Source: SIG607 sp045537575 (GTDB taxonomy: Bacteria; Bacillota; Clostridia; Oscillospirales; Acutalibacteraceae). Taken from it: a stretch of DNA of 30,986 bases. The stretch is from contig JAZSPU010000017.1 of the NCBI GenBank assembly GCA_045537575.1, forward strand, positions 1-30,986. Reading direction: 5' to 3'. Shown piece by piece: positions 13,497 through 22,050 of this stretch (positions within the stretch are counted from its first letter, which is position 1; each line of letters opens with the position of its first letter). The notes beneath the pieces were generated by a model. The model was not told the origin of the DNA, ran no database searches, and saw only the letters and a program-made list of their open reading frames with translations. A program made the translations under genes and the position numbers.

Positions 13497-15230
13497 ATGA
13501 AGTTTTGGCTTAAATATGTAAAACCTTATACTTTTTATTTTATTGCGGGACCTTTATGTATGATAGTTGAGGTAATAGGCGAAGTGCTTATGCCCTATCT
13601 GCTCTCCCGTATTATTAATCTTGCTCAAGAGGGCACTCTTACCGTCCAAACGAGCATCTATTTAGGTCTTGCAATGATTGGTGTTGCCATACTTATGATG
13701 CTCGGCGGTGTTGGCGGCGCATATTACGGCGCAAAATCAGCCGTTAATTTCGCAGGGGATATAAGAAATGATATTTATAAAAAAATCCAAAGCTTTTCTT
13801 TTGCGGATATTGATAAATTTTCCACAGGCTCACTTGTTACACGAACCACAAACGACGTAACACAGCTGCAGAACTTTATTAATATGCTGCTTCGAATGGC
13901 GCTTAGAAGTCCCGGTATGCTTATAGGCGCGCTTGTAATGGCGGTTTCTTTAAATCCCAGTCTTGCAACTGTTTTTGTGGTTTCAATTCCTTTAATGGTC
14001 ATAGTAATAGGAATACTTATCTCTATCGGCTTTCCGCGTTTCCAAAAAATGCAGTCATGCCTTGATAACCTTAACAATACCGTTCAGGAAAATATTCAAA
14101 ATCAACGTGTTGTTAAATCCTTTGTAAGAGGAGATTTTGAGGAAGAAAAGTTCAAAAAAGCCAACAGAACGCTTAAAAATGCGGGAATGTCAGCTATGAA
14201 AGCTGTTATCTTTATGCAACCTGCAAATACCCTTTTTATGAATCTTACCATTATAGCGGTTGTGTGGTTCGGCAGTAAAATGGCTCTTACGGGAAGTATG
14301 CCTGTGGGCGACCTTTCGGCTTTTGTTACCTATGTTACACAGATACTCTTTTCCCTTATGATGATAACCTTTTTACTTCTTACATCTGCCCGTGCTTTAG
14401 CTTCGGCAAAAAGAATTAAAGAGGTACTTACTACCAATTCCGATATAAATGACGATAATGCCGCATTGCCTGAAAAACGCATAGAAAAAGGCAGTATTGA
14501 ATTTAAGGACGTAACCTTCCGTTATTATAAAAACAGCGAGGACGCCGTACTTAAAAATATAAATCTTAAGATTGACGGAGGAAGCACCGTAGGTGTAATA
14601 GGTTCGACAGGATGCGGAAAAACCACCCTTGTATCCCTTATTCCCCGTCTGTATGACGTTGACGGCGGACAGGTGCTTGTAGATGGAGTAAACGTTAAGG
14701 ATTACAGCCTTTATAATCTTAGAGAAGACGTTGGTATGGTGCTTCAGAAAAACGTGCTTTTCTCGGGAAGTATTGAAGATAATCTTCGTTGGGGAGATAA
14801 TGATGCTTCTATAGAAGAGATTAAGGAAGCGGCAAACAGCGCTCAGGCGGATAAATTTGTTTCCTCCTTTAAGGATGGCTATGATACCGCTTTAAGCGAA
14901 GGCGGTACAAACGTGTCGGGCGGTCAGAAGCAGAGACTTTGTATTGCCAGAGCCCTTCTTAAAAAACCGAAAATTCTTATACTTGACGACTCAACAAGCG
15001 CGGTTGATACCGCTACCGAAGCTCTTATAAGAAAGGCTTTCGCTTCCACACTTTCTTCTACTACAAAGATTATTATTGCTCAGCGTATTTCCTCTGTAAT
15101 TGATTGCGACCTTATAGTAGTTATGAACGAGGGCGAAATAACGGGTGTGGGAACTCATGAGGAGCTTCTTTTAAATAACACCGAATATCAAGAGATTTAT
15201 CAATCTCAAAACGTGGGAAGGGGGCAATAA
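13497..15230 (+). CDS. ABC exporter half-transporter, degenerate-site subunit
   Basis: This 577-residue protein has an N-terminal transmembrane domain of about six helices (residues 10-310) and a C-terminal ATPase domain. Walker A is GSTGCGKTT (369-377), the signature VSGGQ (473-477) and Walker B ILILDD (493-498). The residue after Walker B, normally the catalytic glutamate, is Asp498, and the switch histidine is Gln529 (AQR). These substitutions mark the low-activity site subunit of heterodimeric exporters such as BmrCD or TmrAB, which move lipids, peptides or drugs outward. The substrate is unknown. The ATG at 13497 follows GAAAGGA; an in-frame upstream start at 13467 has no ribosome site. 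The partner gene follows 3 bases after its stop. Confidence 0.93.
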   Translation: MKFWLKYVKPYTFYFIAGPLCMIVEVIGEVLMPYLLSRIINLAQEGTLTVQTSIYLGLAMIGVAILMMLGGVGGAYYGAKSAVNFAGDIRNDIYKKIQSFSFADIDKFSTGSLVTRTTNDVTQLQNFINMLLRMALRSPGMLIGALVMAVSLNPSLATVFVVSIPLMVIVIGILISIGFPRFQKMQSCLDNLNNTVQENIQNQRVVKSFVRGDFEEEKFKKANRTLKNAGMSAMKAVIFMQPANTLFMNLTIIAVVWFGSKMALTGSMPVGDLSAFVTYVTQILFSLMMITFLLLTSARALASAKRIKEVLTTNSDINDDNAALPEKRIEKGSIEFKDVTFRYYKNSEDAVLKNINLKIDGGSTVGVIGSTGCGKTTLVSLIPRLYDVDGGQVLVDGVNVKDYSLYNLREDVGMVLQKNVLFSGSIEDNLRWGDNDASIEEIKEAANSAQADKFVSSFKDGYDTALSEGGTNVSGGQKQRLCIARALLKKPKILILDDSTSAVDTATEALIRKAFASTLSSTTKIIIAQRISSVIDCDLIVVMNEGEITGVGTHEELLLNNTEYQEIYQSQNVGRGQ

Positions 15231-15233
15231 GTT

Positions 15234-17156
15234 ATGGCAAGAAATCTTGAAAAGCTTAATGCCCAGTACACCGTTCAGTCTCACGGCACTTCGCTGAGAG
15301 GCGGCGGCCCTCACGGAAATAGAGGAGCAAAAGGAAAACCAAAAAATGTGGGGAAAACTGTAAAGAGAATACTTTCTTACGTTGGAAAATATAAAATATT
15401 GCTGATATTTGTTCTTTTCGCAATGCTTTTTTCTACCCTGACCTCTCTTATAGGTTCGTATATGTTAGCCCCCGTAATAACAAGAATTACACTGGAAATT
15501 AATCCTGATGCGCAGTTTAGTTTTAGCGCTATGGAAGAAGCGGCAGATAAGATTATTTCACGAATTGTGGGCAGTGATGCAAGTGTTACAGAGTATATAA
15601 TTATTGCTCTTTTGCTTCTTCTTATGGTTTATCTTATCGGCGTTATATCCACCTATCTGCAAAGCCGTCTTATGTTGGCAGTATCTCAAAACAGCGTGGA
15701 AAAAATAAGAAATGATTTATTCAGTAAGCTTCAAAAGCTTCCCGTAAGTTATTTCGATTCCCGTCCTACAGGCGAAATAATGAGCCGTTTTACAAATGAC
15801 GTTGATAATATTGACGTAATGCTCAATAACTCCTTGGTTTCGGTATTTTCGGGAGCAATTACCCTTATAGGCACCCTTACCTTTATGCTTACAACCAACT
15901 GGATTTTAACTCTTGTTACGGTTGCTTTTGTGCCGCTGTTTACAAAGCTTGCAGGTCTTATAGGAAAGGCAAGTTCAAAGTATTACGGCTCACAGCAGAC
16001 AGCTTTGGGCGCGGTTAACGGTTATATTGAGGAAACTGTTAACGGACAAAAGGTTATAAAGGTATTTAATCACGAAAAAGATTGTAATGAAGAATTTGCT
16101 TTGCTGAACGGACAGCTTCGCGAAAGACAGTTTAAAGCGCAGTTTTACGGCGGAATTATGGGCCCCATTATGGGAAATACAAGCCAGATTTCTTACGGTG
16201 TTACCGTAGGTGTGGGCGGTATCTTAATGGTGCTTACAGGCTTTACCCCCGGCGCACTTACTGTATTTGCAGGCTATTCACGTCATTTCTCTATGCCTAT
16301 AAACAATATCTCTATGCAGATGTCAACAGTGTTTGCCGCCCTTGCAGGCGCTGAAAGAGTGTTTAACGTGCTTGATGCTAAAAGCGAGTATGAGGACGAT
16401 TTAGGCAGTCAAAAAACCGAAATTAAGGGAAATGTGGAGCTTAAAGATGTTGACTTCGGTTATGTGGAGGGCAAAAGGGTTCTTCACGGCATTTCTCTTT
16501 ATGCGAAGGTTGGTCAGAAAATAGCATTCGTTGGCTCTACGGGAGCAGGCAAAACCACCATAACAAATCTATTAAACCGTTTTTACGATACCGAAAACGG
16601 CAGTATCACTATTGACGGAGTGCCTATTCGCGATTATGATAAAGATTTTCTTAGAGAAAATATCGCAATGGTGCTTCAAGATACCCATTTGTTTACCGGA
16701 ACGGTAAGGGAAAATATCCGTTACGGAAGACTTAGCGCTACCGATGACGAAATTGTGGAAGCGGCTAAAATAGCAGGAGCTCATTCATTTATAATGAGAC
16801 TTGAAAACGGTTATGATACAGTTATTGAGGGTGACGGAGCGAACCTTTCACAAGGACAGCGTCAGCTTCTTAATATTGCCCGTGCCGCCGTTTCAAAGGC
16901 GCCTATCTTGGTGCTTGATGAAGCAACAAGCTCGGTTGATACACGAACTGAGAGACATATTGAGCACGGTATGGACAGAATAATGAAAAACCGTACCACC
17001 TTTGTTATAGCTCACAGACTTTCAACCGTAAGAAATGCCGACGCTATTATGGTGCTTGAACAGGGAAGAATTATTGAACGTGGCAATCACGACGATTTAA
17101 TAGCCCAGAAAGGTACCTATTATAAGCTTTATACCGGCGCAATTGAACTTGATTAA
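15234..17156 (+). CDS. ABC exporter half-transporter, catalytic-site subunit
   Basis: This is the 640-residue partner of the preceding subunit. A 45-residue glycine- and lysine-rich cytoplasmic N-terminus precedes six membrane helices (about 50-370), with a long external loop near residues 88-118. The ATPase domain is complete: Walker A GSTGAGKTT (434-442), signature LSQGQ (538-542), Walker B ILVLDE (558-563) with the catalytic Glu563, and switch His594. In the assembled pair its Walker motifs meet the canonical VSGGQ of the first subunit (the active site). Its LSQGQ meets the Asp498/Gln529 half-site (the degenerate one). The start ATG at 15234 lies 3 bases after the upstream stop with GGAAGGGGG before it. 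A terminator follows. Confidence 0.94.
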   Translation: MARNLEKLNAQYTVQSHGTSLRGGGPHGNRGAKGKPKNVGKTVKRILSYVGKYKILLIFVLFAMLFSTLTSLIGSYMLAPVITRITLEINPDAQFSFSAMEEAADKIISRIVGSDASVTEYIIIALLLLLMVYLIGVISTYLQSRLMLAVSQNSVEKIRNDLFSKLQKLPVSYFDSRPTGEIMSRFTNDVDNIDVMLNNSLVSVFSGAITLIGTLTFMLTTNWILTLVTVAFVPLFTKLAGLIGKASSKYYGSQQTALGAVNGYIEETVNGQKVIKVFNHEKDCNEEFALLNGQLRERQFKAQFYGGIMGPIMGNTSQISYGVTVGVGGILMVLTGFTPGALTVFAGYSRHFSMPINNISMQMSTVFAALAGAERVFNVLDAKSEYEDDLGSQKTEIKGNVELKDVDFGYVEGKRVLHGISLYAKVGQKIAFVGSTGAGKTTITNLLNRFYDTENGSITIDGVPIRDYDKDFLRENIAMVLQDTHLFTGTVRENIRYGRLSATDDEIVEAAKIAGAHSFIMRLENGYDTVIEGDGANLSQGQRQLLNIARAAVSKAPILVLDEATSSVDTRTERHIEHGMDRIMKNRTTFVIAHRLSTVRNADAIMVLEQGRIIERGNHDDLIAQKGTYYKLYTGAIELD

Positions 17157-17164
17157 AAAATTTG

Positions 17165-17197
17165 CTGCAATATCGCACAAGATATTGCAGTATTTTT
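17165..17197 (+). terminator. Terminator of the ABC exporter operon
   Basis: A perfect 10-bp stem, CTGCAATATC (17165-17174) with GATATTGCAG (17181-17190), has a 6-nt loop and is followed by a T run. Confidence 0.9.
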
Positions 17198-17203
17198 TTA
17201 TGG

Positions 17204-17232
17204 TTGAAAAAATTTTTTAATTATGTTATTAT
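17204..17232 (+). promoter_or_regulatory. Promoter of the nucleotide-sugar dehydratase gene
   Basis: TTGAAA (17204-17209) and TATTAT (17227-17232) are spaced by 17 bases, just after the exporter terminator. Confidence 0.7.
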
Positions 17233-17264
17233 ATATATGAATATATAGTTTGGGAGAGGGTATT

Positions 17265-19154
17265 TTGAATAATTTTAAAAAGAATATTAAAATTCTTATC
17301 TTTATTTTAGTGGATATTATTACAGTAGCATTCTCCTTTATGTTTGCGCTATATTTGAGACTGGACTCCTTACCGTTATACTTTTCTCAAAATCCCCAAG
17401 TAGCTAACGGTGTGTTTGTGGCTCTTCCTTTCGTTGTAGCGGTATTTATTGCAGTTTTCCTTTTTATGAAAATGTATCGTATAATATGGCATTATGCAGG
17501 ACTTCATGAAATTGGAATTGTGGCTGTTTCCTGCTTTATTGCTTCAGCCTTTGCCTATGCGGTTCTTTTTGTTACTACGCTTTATATGAAGGAAGGCGGA
17601 ATAGTGGCTGTATTCCCGCGTTCAGTATATATTTCCGCTCCGTTTTTTGCTTCGGTATTTATAGTTGTAGGACGTTTTGCAATGCGTTTTATACTTCGCG
17701 TTAATCATAGAAGAAAGAAGCAGACAAAGAGCGAAGTAAACGGTAACATTATGATAATAGGAGCCGGTGACGGCGCTTCCCTTATCCTTAATAATATTCA
17801 CGAAAGCGCTTACTATGGCGGCGCAACCCCCATTTGCCTTATTGATGATGATGAAAGTAAACAGGGTATGCTCGTAAATAACGTGCCGGTAATGGGTACA
17901 AGAGCTGATATTATAAGACTGGCAAAAGAAAAAAATATTGATATTATAATTTTTGCAATTCCTTCTTGTCCGTCTGAAGAAAAATCAAAAATTCTTAAAA
18001 TTTGTCAGAAAACAGGCTGTGTATTAAAAACCCTTCCTGCTGTATATCAAATAGAAAAGGAAGAAGGGGTTTCTGTTAAAAGTGTTCGTGACGTTGAAAT
18101 AGAAGACCTTTTAGGCAGAGAACCTATTAAGCTGGAAACCGAAGATGTATCGGGTTACGTTGCAGGTAAGACTGTTCTTGTAACAGGCGGCGGCGGTTCA
18201 ATAGGAAGTGAGCTTTGCCGACAAATTGCCGCAAATAAGCCTAAACTACTTGTTATTTTCGATATATACGAAAACAATGCTTATGATATTCAGAATGAAC
18301 TTAAACGCACCTATCCCGAACTGAATTTGGAAACAAGAATAGGCAGTGTTCGTGATACCAGAAGAATGGAACAAATCTTCAGGGATTTTCGTCCTCAGGT
18401 TGTATATCACGCAGCTGCTCATAAACACGTTCCTTTAATGGAGGACAGCCCTAACGAAGCTATTAAGAATAACGTGTTCGGCACACTAAAAACAGTACGT
18501 GCTGCAGATAAGTACGGAGCAGAACGTTTTGTGCTTATATCTACCGATAAAGCGGTTAACCCCACTAATATTATGGGCGCTTCAAAAAGAATGTGCGAAA
18601 TGGTTGTACAAGCCTATAATAAAAAGAGTAATACCGATTTTGTTGCGGTACGTTTCGGTAACGTGCTTGGCAGTAACGGAAGCGTTGTTCCCCTCTTTAA
18701 AAAGCAGATAGCAGAGGGCGGCCCCGTAACCGTAACCGACCCCGGTATAATTAGATACTTTATGACCATTCCCGAAGCGGTGTCTCTTGTGCTTAAGGCA
18801 GGAGCAAGTGCAAAGGGTGGCGAGATTTTCGTGCTCGATATGGGTGAGCCTGTTAAAATTTTAGACCTTGCCGAAAATCTTATAAGTCTTTCGGGCTTTA
18901 CTCCTTACGTAGATATCGATATTAAGTTTACGGGACTAAGACCTGGGGAAAAGAAGTACGAAGAGCTTCTTATGAGCGAAGAAGGTCTTACCCAAACCGA
19001 AAACAGACTTATTTTTATCGGTCAGCCTATTGATTTTGACGAAGACGAATTTCTTGCATCTCTTGACGAGCATAAAGAAGATATTTATGATGACAGCGAA
19101 GATATTCGCGATTGGGTAAAAAAATTCGTACCAACCTATAAAATTAAAAAGTAA
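17265..19154 (+). CDS. Membrane-bound nucleotide-sugar 4,6-dehydratase (CapD/WbpM family)
   Basis: This enzyme family forms UDP-4-keto-6-deoxy-HexNAc sugars from UDP-GlcNAc for capsule, glycan or S-layer synthesis. Four membrane helices (about residues 8-140) are followed by a Rossmann domain beginning IMIIGAGDGASLIL. A second, catalytic SDR domain begins VLVTGGGGSIGSELCRQI and contains STDKAVNPTNIMGASKRM. The usual SDR tyrosine of YxxxK is replaced by methionine (MGASK), as known for the long WbpM-type dehydratases, so this is normal for the family. I use the TTG at 17265, 5-6 bases after GGGAGAGGG; a TTG at 17250 lies before that ribosome site. The product is about 630 residues. It is a single gene between its own promoter and terminator, with no glycosyltransferases next to it. 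Confidence 0.9.
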   Translation: MNNFKKNIKILIFILVDIITVAFSFMFALYLRLDSLPLYFSQNPQVANGVFVALPFVVAVFIAVFLFMKMYRIIWHYAGLHEIGIVAVSCFIASAFAYAVLFVTTLYMKEGGIVAVFPRSVYISAPFFASVFIVVGRFAMRFILRVNHRRKKQTKSEVNGNIMIIGAGDGASLILNNIHESAYYGGATPICLIDDDESKQGMLVNNVPVMGTRADIIRLAKEKNIDIIIFAIPSCPSEEKSKILKICQKTGCVLKTLPAVYQIEKEEGVSVKSVRDVEIEDLLGREPIKLETEDVSGYVAGKTVLVTGGGGSIGSELCRQIAANKPKLLVIFDIYENNAYDIQNELKRTYPELNLETRIGSVRDTRRMEQIFRDFRPQVVYHAAAHKHVPLMEDSPNEAIKNNVFGTLKTVRAADKYGAERFVLISTDKAVNPTNIMGASKRMCEMVVQAYNKKSNTDFVAVRFGNVLGSNGSVVPLFKKQIAEGGPVTVTDPGIIRYFMTIPEAVSLVLKAGASAKGGEIFVLDMGEPVKILDLAENLISLSGFTPYVDIDIKFTGLRPGEKKYEELLMSEEGLTQTENRLIFIGQPIDFDEDEFLASLDEHKEDIYDDSEDIRDWVKKFVPTYKIKK

Positions 19155-19159
19155 TTTTA

Positions 19160-19192
19160 AAGACACGGACAAACACGCCCGTGTCTTTTTTT
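19160..19192 (+). terminator. Terminator after the dehydratase gene
   Basis: AAGACACGG (19160-19168) pairs with CCGTGTCTT (19179-19187) and a T run follows. The next gene's ribosome site begins only 14 bases later. Confidence 0.85.
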
Positions 19193-19219
19193 GCATATAC
19201 TGAAAGCGGAGGCGAGTGT

Positions 19220-19705
19220 ATGCAAAACAAAACTGTTGAAGAATACATAAAGGAAATGAGGGAAATGAATATACGGGCAAAGCCCGTTGTAAGCGAAGTA
19301 GAGGAAACGAGTAAACCTTTAGAGAATCTTGGCAAGGGCGGTCTTATTATAGTGGTTAACGAGGCGCAAAGCCGTCCGCTTAAAAACGCAACCGTCACTG
19401 TGACTGACAGCGCTACGGGGGAAACGGTTGCCAATGAGCTGACCGACATAAGCGGAAAAACTAAAATAATTGAGCTTCCCGCGCCCTTAAAGAGCGAAAC
19501 CCTTTCGCCGTCGGGAACAAGGGTGGTTTACGGACTTTACGATATAAGGGTATCGGCAGAAGATTTTATTGATTTTACCTTGAACGAGGTTCCCGTATTT
19601 GACTCGGTTGTTTCCATTCAGACGGTAAATCTTTTATGGAAATGGGCATCAGGCGGCGAAAATCAACCTATGTCAGACACCGAAGATCAACCCTATAATC
19701 TTTAA
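19220..19705 (+). CDS. Beta-sandwich protein paired with the SpoIID-like gene
   Basis: This 161-residue protein of unknown function has a charged N-terminal helix (EEYIKEMREMNI) followed by a carboxypeptidase-regulatory-like or Ig-like beta-sandwich at residues 45-140. Typical strands are GLIIVVNEAQSRPLKNATV, a G-E-T middle turn, and YGLYDIRVSAEDF, the 'Y-x-V-x-A-x-G-F' closing pattern. There is no signal peptide, which fits a protein made in and kept by the mother cell or laid onto the spore surface. It is 15 bases upstream of the SpoIID-like/peptidoglycan-binding gene, so the two are most likely one operon. The ATG at 19220 follows GCGGAGG; the longer frame from 19181 would start inside the upstream terminator and is rejected. 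No clear promoter fits between the terminator and the ribosome site. Confidence 0.7.
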   Translation: MQNKTVEEYIKEMREMNIRAKPVVSEVEETSKPLENLGKGGLIIVVNEAQSRPLKNATVTVTDSATGETVANELTDISGKTKIIELPAPLKSETLSPSGTRVVYGLYDIRVSAEDFIDFTLNEVPVFDSVVSIQTVNLLWKWASGGENQPMSDTEDQPYNL

Positions 19706-19720
19706 AAAGGAGAGAAATTT

Positions 19721-21070
19721 ATGCCGCTTAATCCCGTTATTCCTACCGATATTACCGTTCATCTGGGAGCTCCTAGCAGTAATGCCGAAAACATAACTGT
19801 TCCCTTTACCGACTATATAAAAAACGTAGCGTCAAGCGAAATATACCCTACTTGGCCCGAAAATGCCCTGAGAGCCAATATTTATGCAATTATAACCTTT
19901 GCCCTTAACAGAGTTTATACCGAGTGGTACAAAAGCAGGGGCTATGATTTTGATATTACCAATTCAACCCAGTTTGATCAGGCTTACGTTAAGGATAGAG
20001 CAGTATTTGAAAACATAAGCGCAATAGTTGATGATATTTTTAACGATTACGTAGCAGAGGACGGAAGCGTTCAACCCTTCTTTACTCAGTTTTGTAACGG
20101 AACTACTTCTACCTGTGACGGACTTTCTCAATGGGGCACCGTCCCTCTTGCTGAGAGCGGTCTTACCCCTTATGAAATTTTAACCAATTATTATGGAAAC
20201 GATATAAATATTATTGAAAATGCTCCCATTGCAGACGTAGATGAATCTTATCCCGGCACACCGCTTAAGGTGGGCGATTCGGGAAATGACGTGCGTGTTA
20301 TTCAGACTCAGCTTAATGCTATAAGCAATAATTATCCCGCTATACCGAAAATTTCCTCGCCTAACGGTATTTTTGATGTTCGTACCGAAGAAGCGGTCAA
20401 AACCTTTCAGCAGGTGTTTTTCCTTGATGAAACAGGGATAGTGGATAAATCCACATGGTATAAAATCAAGAGAATATTTGTTGGAGTAAGAAGACTTAGC
20501 GAACTTGATGCTATAGGCATAACCGAAGAGGAAGCAAGTCTGCCCTATTCCGAGGAGCTGGTACTTGGAAGCAGCGGAGATCAGGTAAGGGTTATTCAGT
20601 ATTATCTTAATGTTATTGCTTATTTTAACCAAAACTTGAATAATTTTGCTATAGATGGAACTTACGGCGAGGATACTGTAAATGCAGTTTCAACCTTTCA
20701 ACGCTTTTACGGTCTTAATCCTACGGGTGTGGTTGACAGTCAGACTTGGGAAAAAATAAGGGAAATATATGATAACATACGAAATAATCTCCCTGAAAAT
20801 TATTCAGGGCAAAAGGCTAAGCTTTATCCCGGTTACGTGCTTAGCGAAGGAATGAGGGGAGAAAACGTTCGTGATTTGCAGACCTATTTAGCCCGTATTT
20901 CAACCATAATTCCCGAGGTTCCCGCAGTTACGGTTGATGGTATTTACGGCCCTGCTACCGCAAATGCAGTAAGGGTATTCCAAAGGCTTTATTCTATTCC
21001 TGTTTCAGGCAGTGTAGGCCCGATTACCTGGTTTAATATTGCAAGGGAATACGACTTAAGCTATGAATAA
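19721..21070 (+). CDS. SpoIID-like protein with three peptidoglycan-binding repeats
   Basis: The 449-residue protein has an N-terminal SpoIID-like domain and three PG_binding_1 repeats (about 181-255, 279-350, 373-445). SpoIID marks are FTDYIKNVASSEIYPTWPENA, equivalent to 'YV-x-VVASEMP-x-SWP-x-EALKA' with the probable catalytic Glu40, and SQWG (136-139) followed by ESGLTPYEILTNYYG. SpoIID proteins cleave glycan strands lacking stem peptides, during engulfment. Each repeat has the GSSGDQVRVIQ / DGTYGEDTVNAVSTFQ / TGVVDSQTW layout that binds peptidoglycan. Two cysteines (125, 132) sit where a metal might be held; that is a guess. No signal peptide or membrane segment is present, unlike SpoIID itself. 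Strong AAAAGGAGAG precedes ATG. Its end overlaps the end of gerAB by 10 bases. Confidence 0.82.
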   Translation: MPLNPVIPTDITVHLGAPSSNAENITVPFTDYIKNVASSEIYPTWPENALRANIYAIITFALNRVYTEWYKSRGYDFDITNSTQFDQAYVKDRAVFENISAIVDDIFNDYVAEDGSVQPFFTQFCNGTTSTCDGLSQWGTVPLAESGLTPYEILTNYYGNDINIIENAPIADVDESYPGTPLKVGDSGNDVRVIQTQLNAISNNYPAIPKISSPNGIFDVRTEEAVKTFQQVFFLDETGIVDKSTWYKIKRIFVGVRRLSELDAIGITEEEASLPYSEELVLGSSGDQVRVIQYYLNVIAYFNQNLNNFAIDGTYGEDTVNAVSTFQRFYGLNPTGVVDSQTWEKIREIYDNIRNNLPENYSGQKAKLYPGYVLSEGMRGENVRDLQTYLARISTIIPEVPAVTVDGIYGPATANAVRVFQRLYSIPVSGSVGPITWFNIAREYDLSYE

Positions 21071-22050
21071 AGCTTTTTTGGTAGCAAAAGAAAGATTATC
21101 GGCGGAACTGCTAAAAAAGGCGCAATAACTATAAATGGTAGGTTAGTAAATATATTAGTTAAAACGCTGATTAAAAGATAAATTATTAATACGGCGGGGA
21201 AGAAGAAATTTTGTGCTTTTTTAAAGGTGACAGAAAAAAAGTTTTTTGCCGCTTTCAGCGAAATAACTGTTTTTATAAGTGTTGTAGCAAAGTAGATAAA
21301 GTATGAAAAGCCTTCAAGACGGCTAAACTTATCTCCAAAGGTTATTATTCCCACCGCCGAGGAATAAGGAGTCATTAGGCTTGAAAGTGAGGAAAAACCG
21401 AATGTGCCAAGGCACTGAACAAGGGTTAAAAATAAAACAAAACCTGCCGTAATATATCCGCCCACATATGAAGTGTGGGCTTTTTTTATAAAACCGAATA
21501 TTATAACTCCTTGAATAAAGCTCATAGAAAAATAGGCAAGACTCTGATAGCCGATTTCCTTAATAGTCGGCAAATTTTGTGTTAAAAAATCAAAGGAAAG
21601 AAATTTTAGGGAAAAAAGAAAAAGGAGTATCACCAAAAAGACTATAACAGTAAGACTTATAAAACTAAGCTTTAAAATAACCTTTTCGTTTTGGCGGCAA
21701 AGAAACCATATTAACAGCAAAAACAAAAGGGTAGGAAAAAAACTGCTGATTTCAGGAAGTATTATTCTGTCGCTGAAGGTGACAAAATTACGTAGGGTGA
21801 CTATACCGCAAAGCAGAGCATAAAAGCATAAAAAGAGATAAATAACCTTTGAAGCTAAAGTGCTTTTTTCTGAAAATTCAATGGATTTAAGTCTGAAAAT
21901 CACCAAAAATCCTAACAAAAAAGCAATAATAAAGCCCAATATACTTCCCCTTGTATATTCTTTGAAGGGAAGATTTATGATGGCATTGCCTATAAAAAAC
22001 AAGGCATATAGGCAAATATGCGAAAAACTGTGCTTTAATTTATTTTCCAT
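21061..22050 (-). CDS. gerAB: Spore germination permease, GerAB-type
   Basis: This integral membrane protein, related to the amino acid permease superfamily (APC fold), binds germinants in the inner spore membrane. Its 329 residues show about ten hydrophobic segments, starting HICLYALFFIGNAIINLPF and ending FIVIAPFLAVPPIIFLLL. It lacks part of the usual length (most members have about 360 residues), but its helix pattern is even. Its start overlaps the end of gerAC by 16 bases, so translation is coupled. It is the last gene of a gerAA-gerAC-gerAB unit and ends tail to tail with the SpoIID-like gene, with no terminator between them. Confidence 0.9.
   Translation of the reverse strand: MENKLKHSFSHICLYALFFIGNAIINLPFKEYTRGSILGFIIAFLLGFLVIFRLKSIEFSEKSTLASKVIYLFLCFYALLCGIVTLRNFVTFSDRIILPEISSFFPTLLFLLLIWFLCRQNEKVILKLSFISLTVIVFLVILLFLFSLKFLSFDFLTQNLPTIKEIGYQSLAYFSMSFIQGVIIFGFIKKAHTSYVGGYITAGFVLFLTLVQCLGTFGFSSLSSLMTPYSSAVGIITFGDKFSRLEGFSYFIYFATTLIKTVISLKAAKNFFSVTFKKAQNFFFPAVLIIYLLISVLTNIFTNLPFIVIAPFLAVPPIIFLLLPKKLYS

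Noticed and set aside
19181..19219. Earlier GTG start for the beta-sandwich protein
   Set aside because: It lies in the right arm of the upstream terminator, while the ATG at 19220 has GCGGAGG in place.
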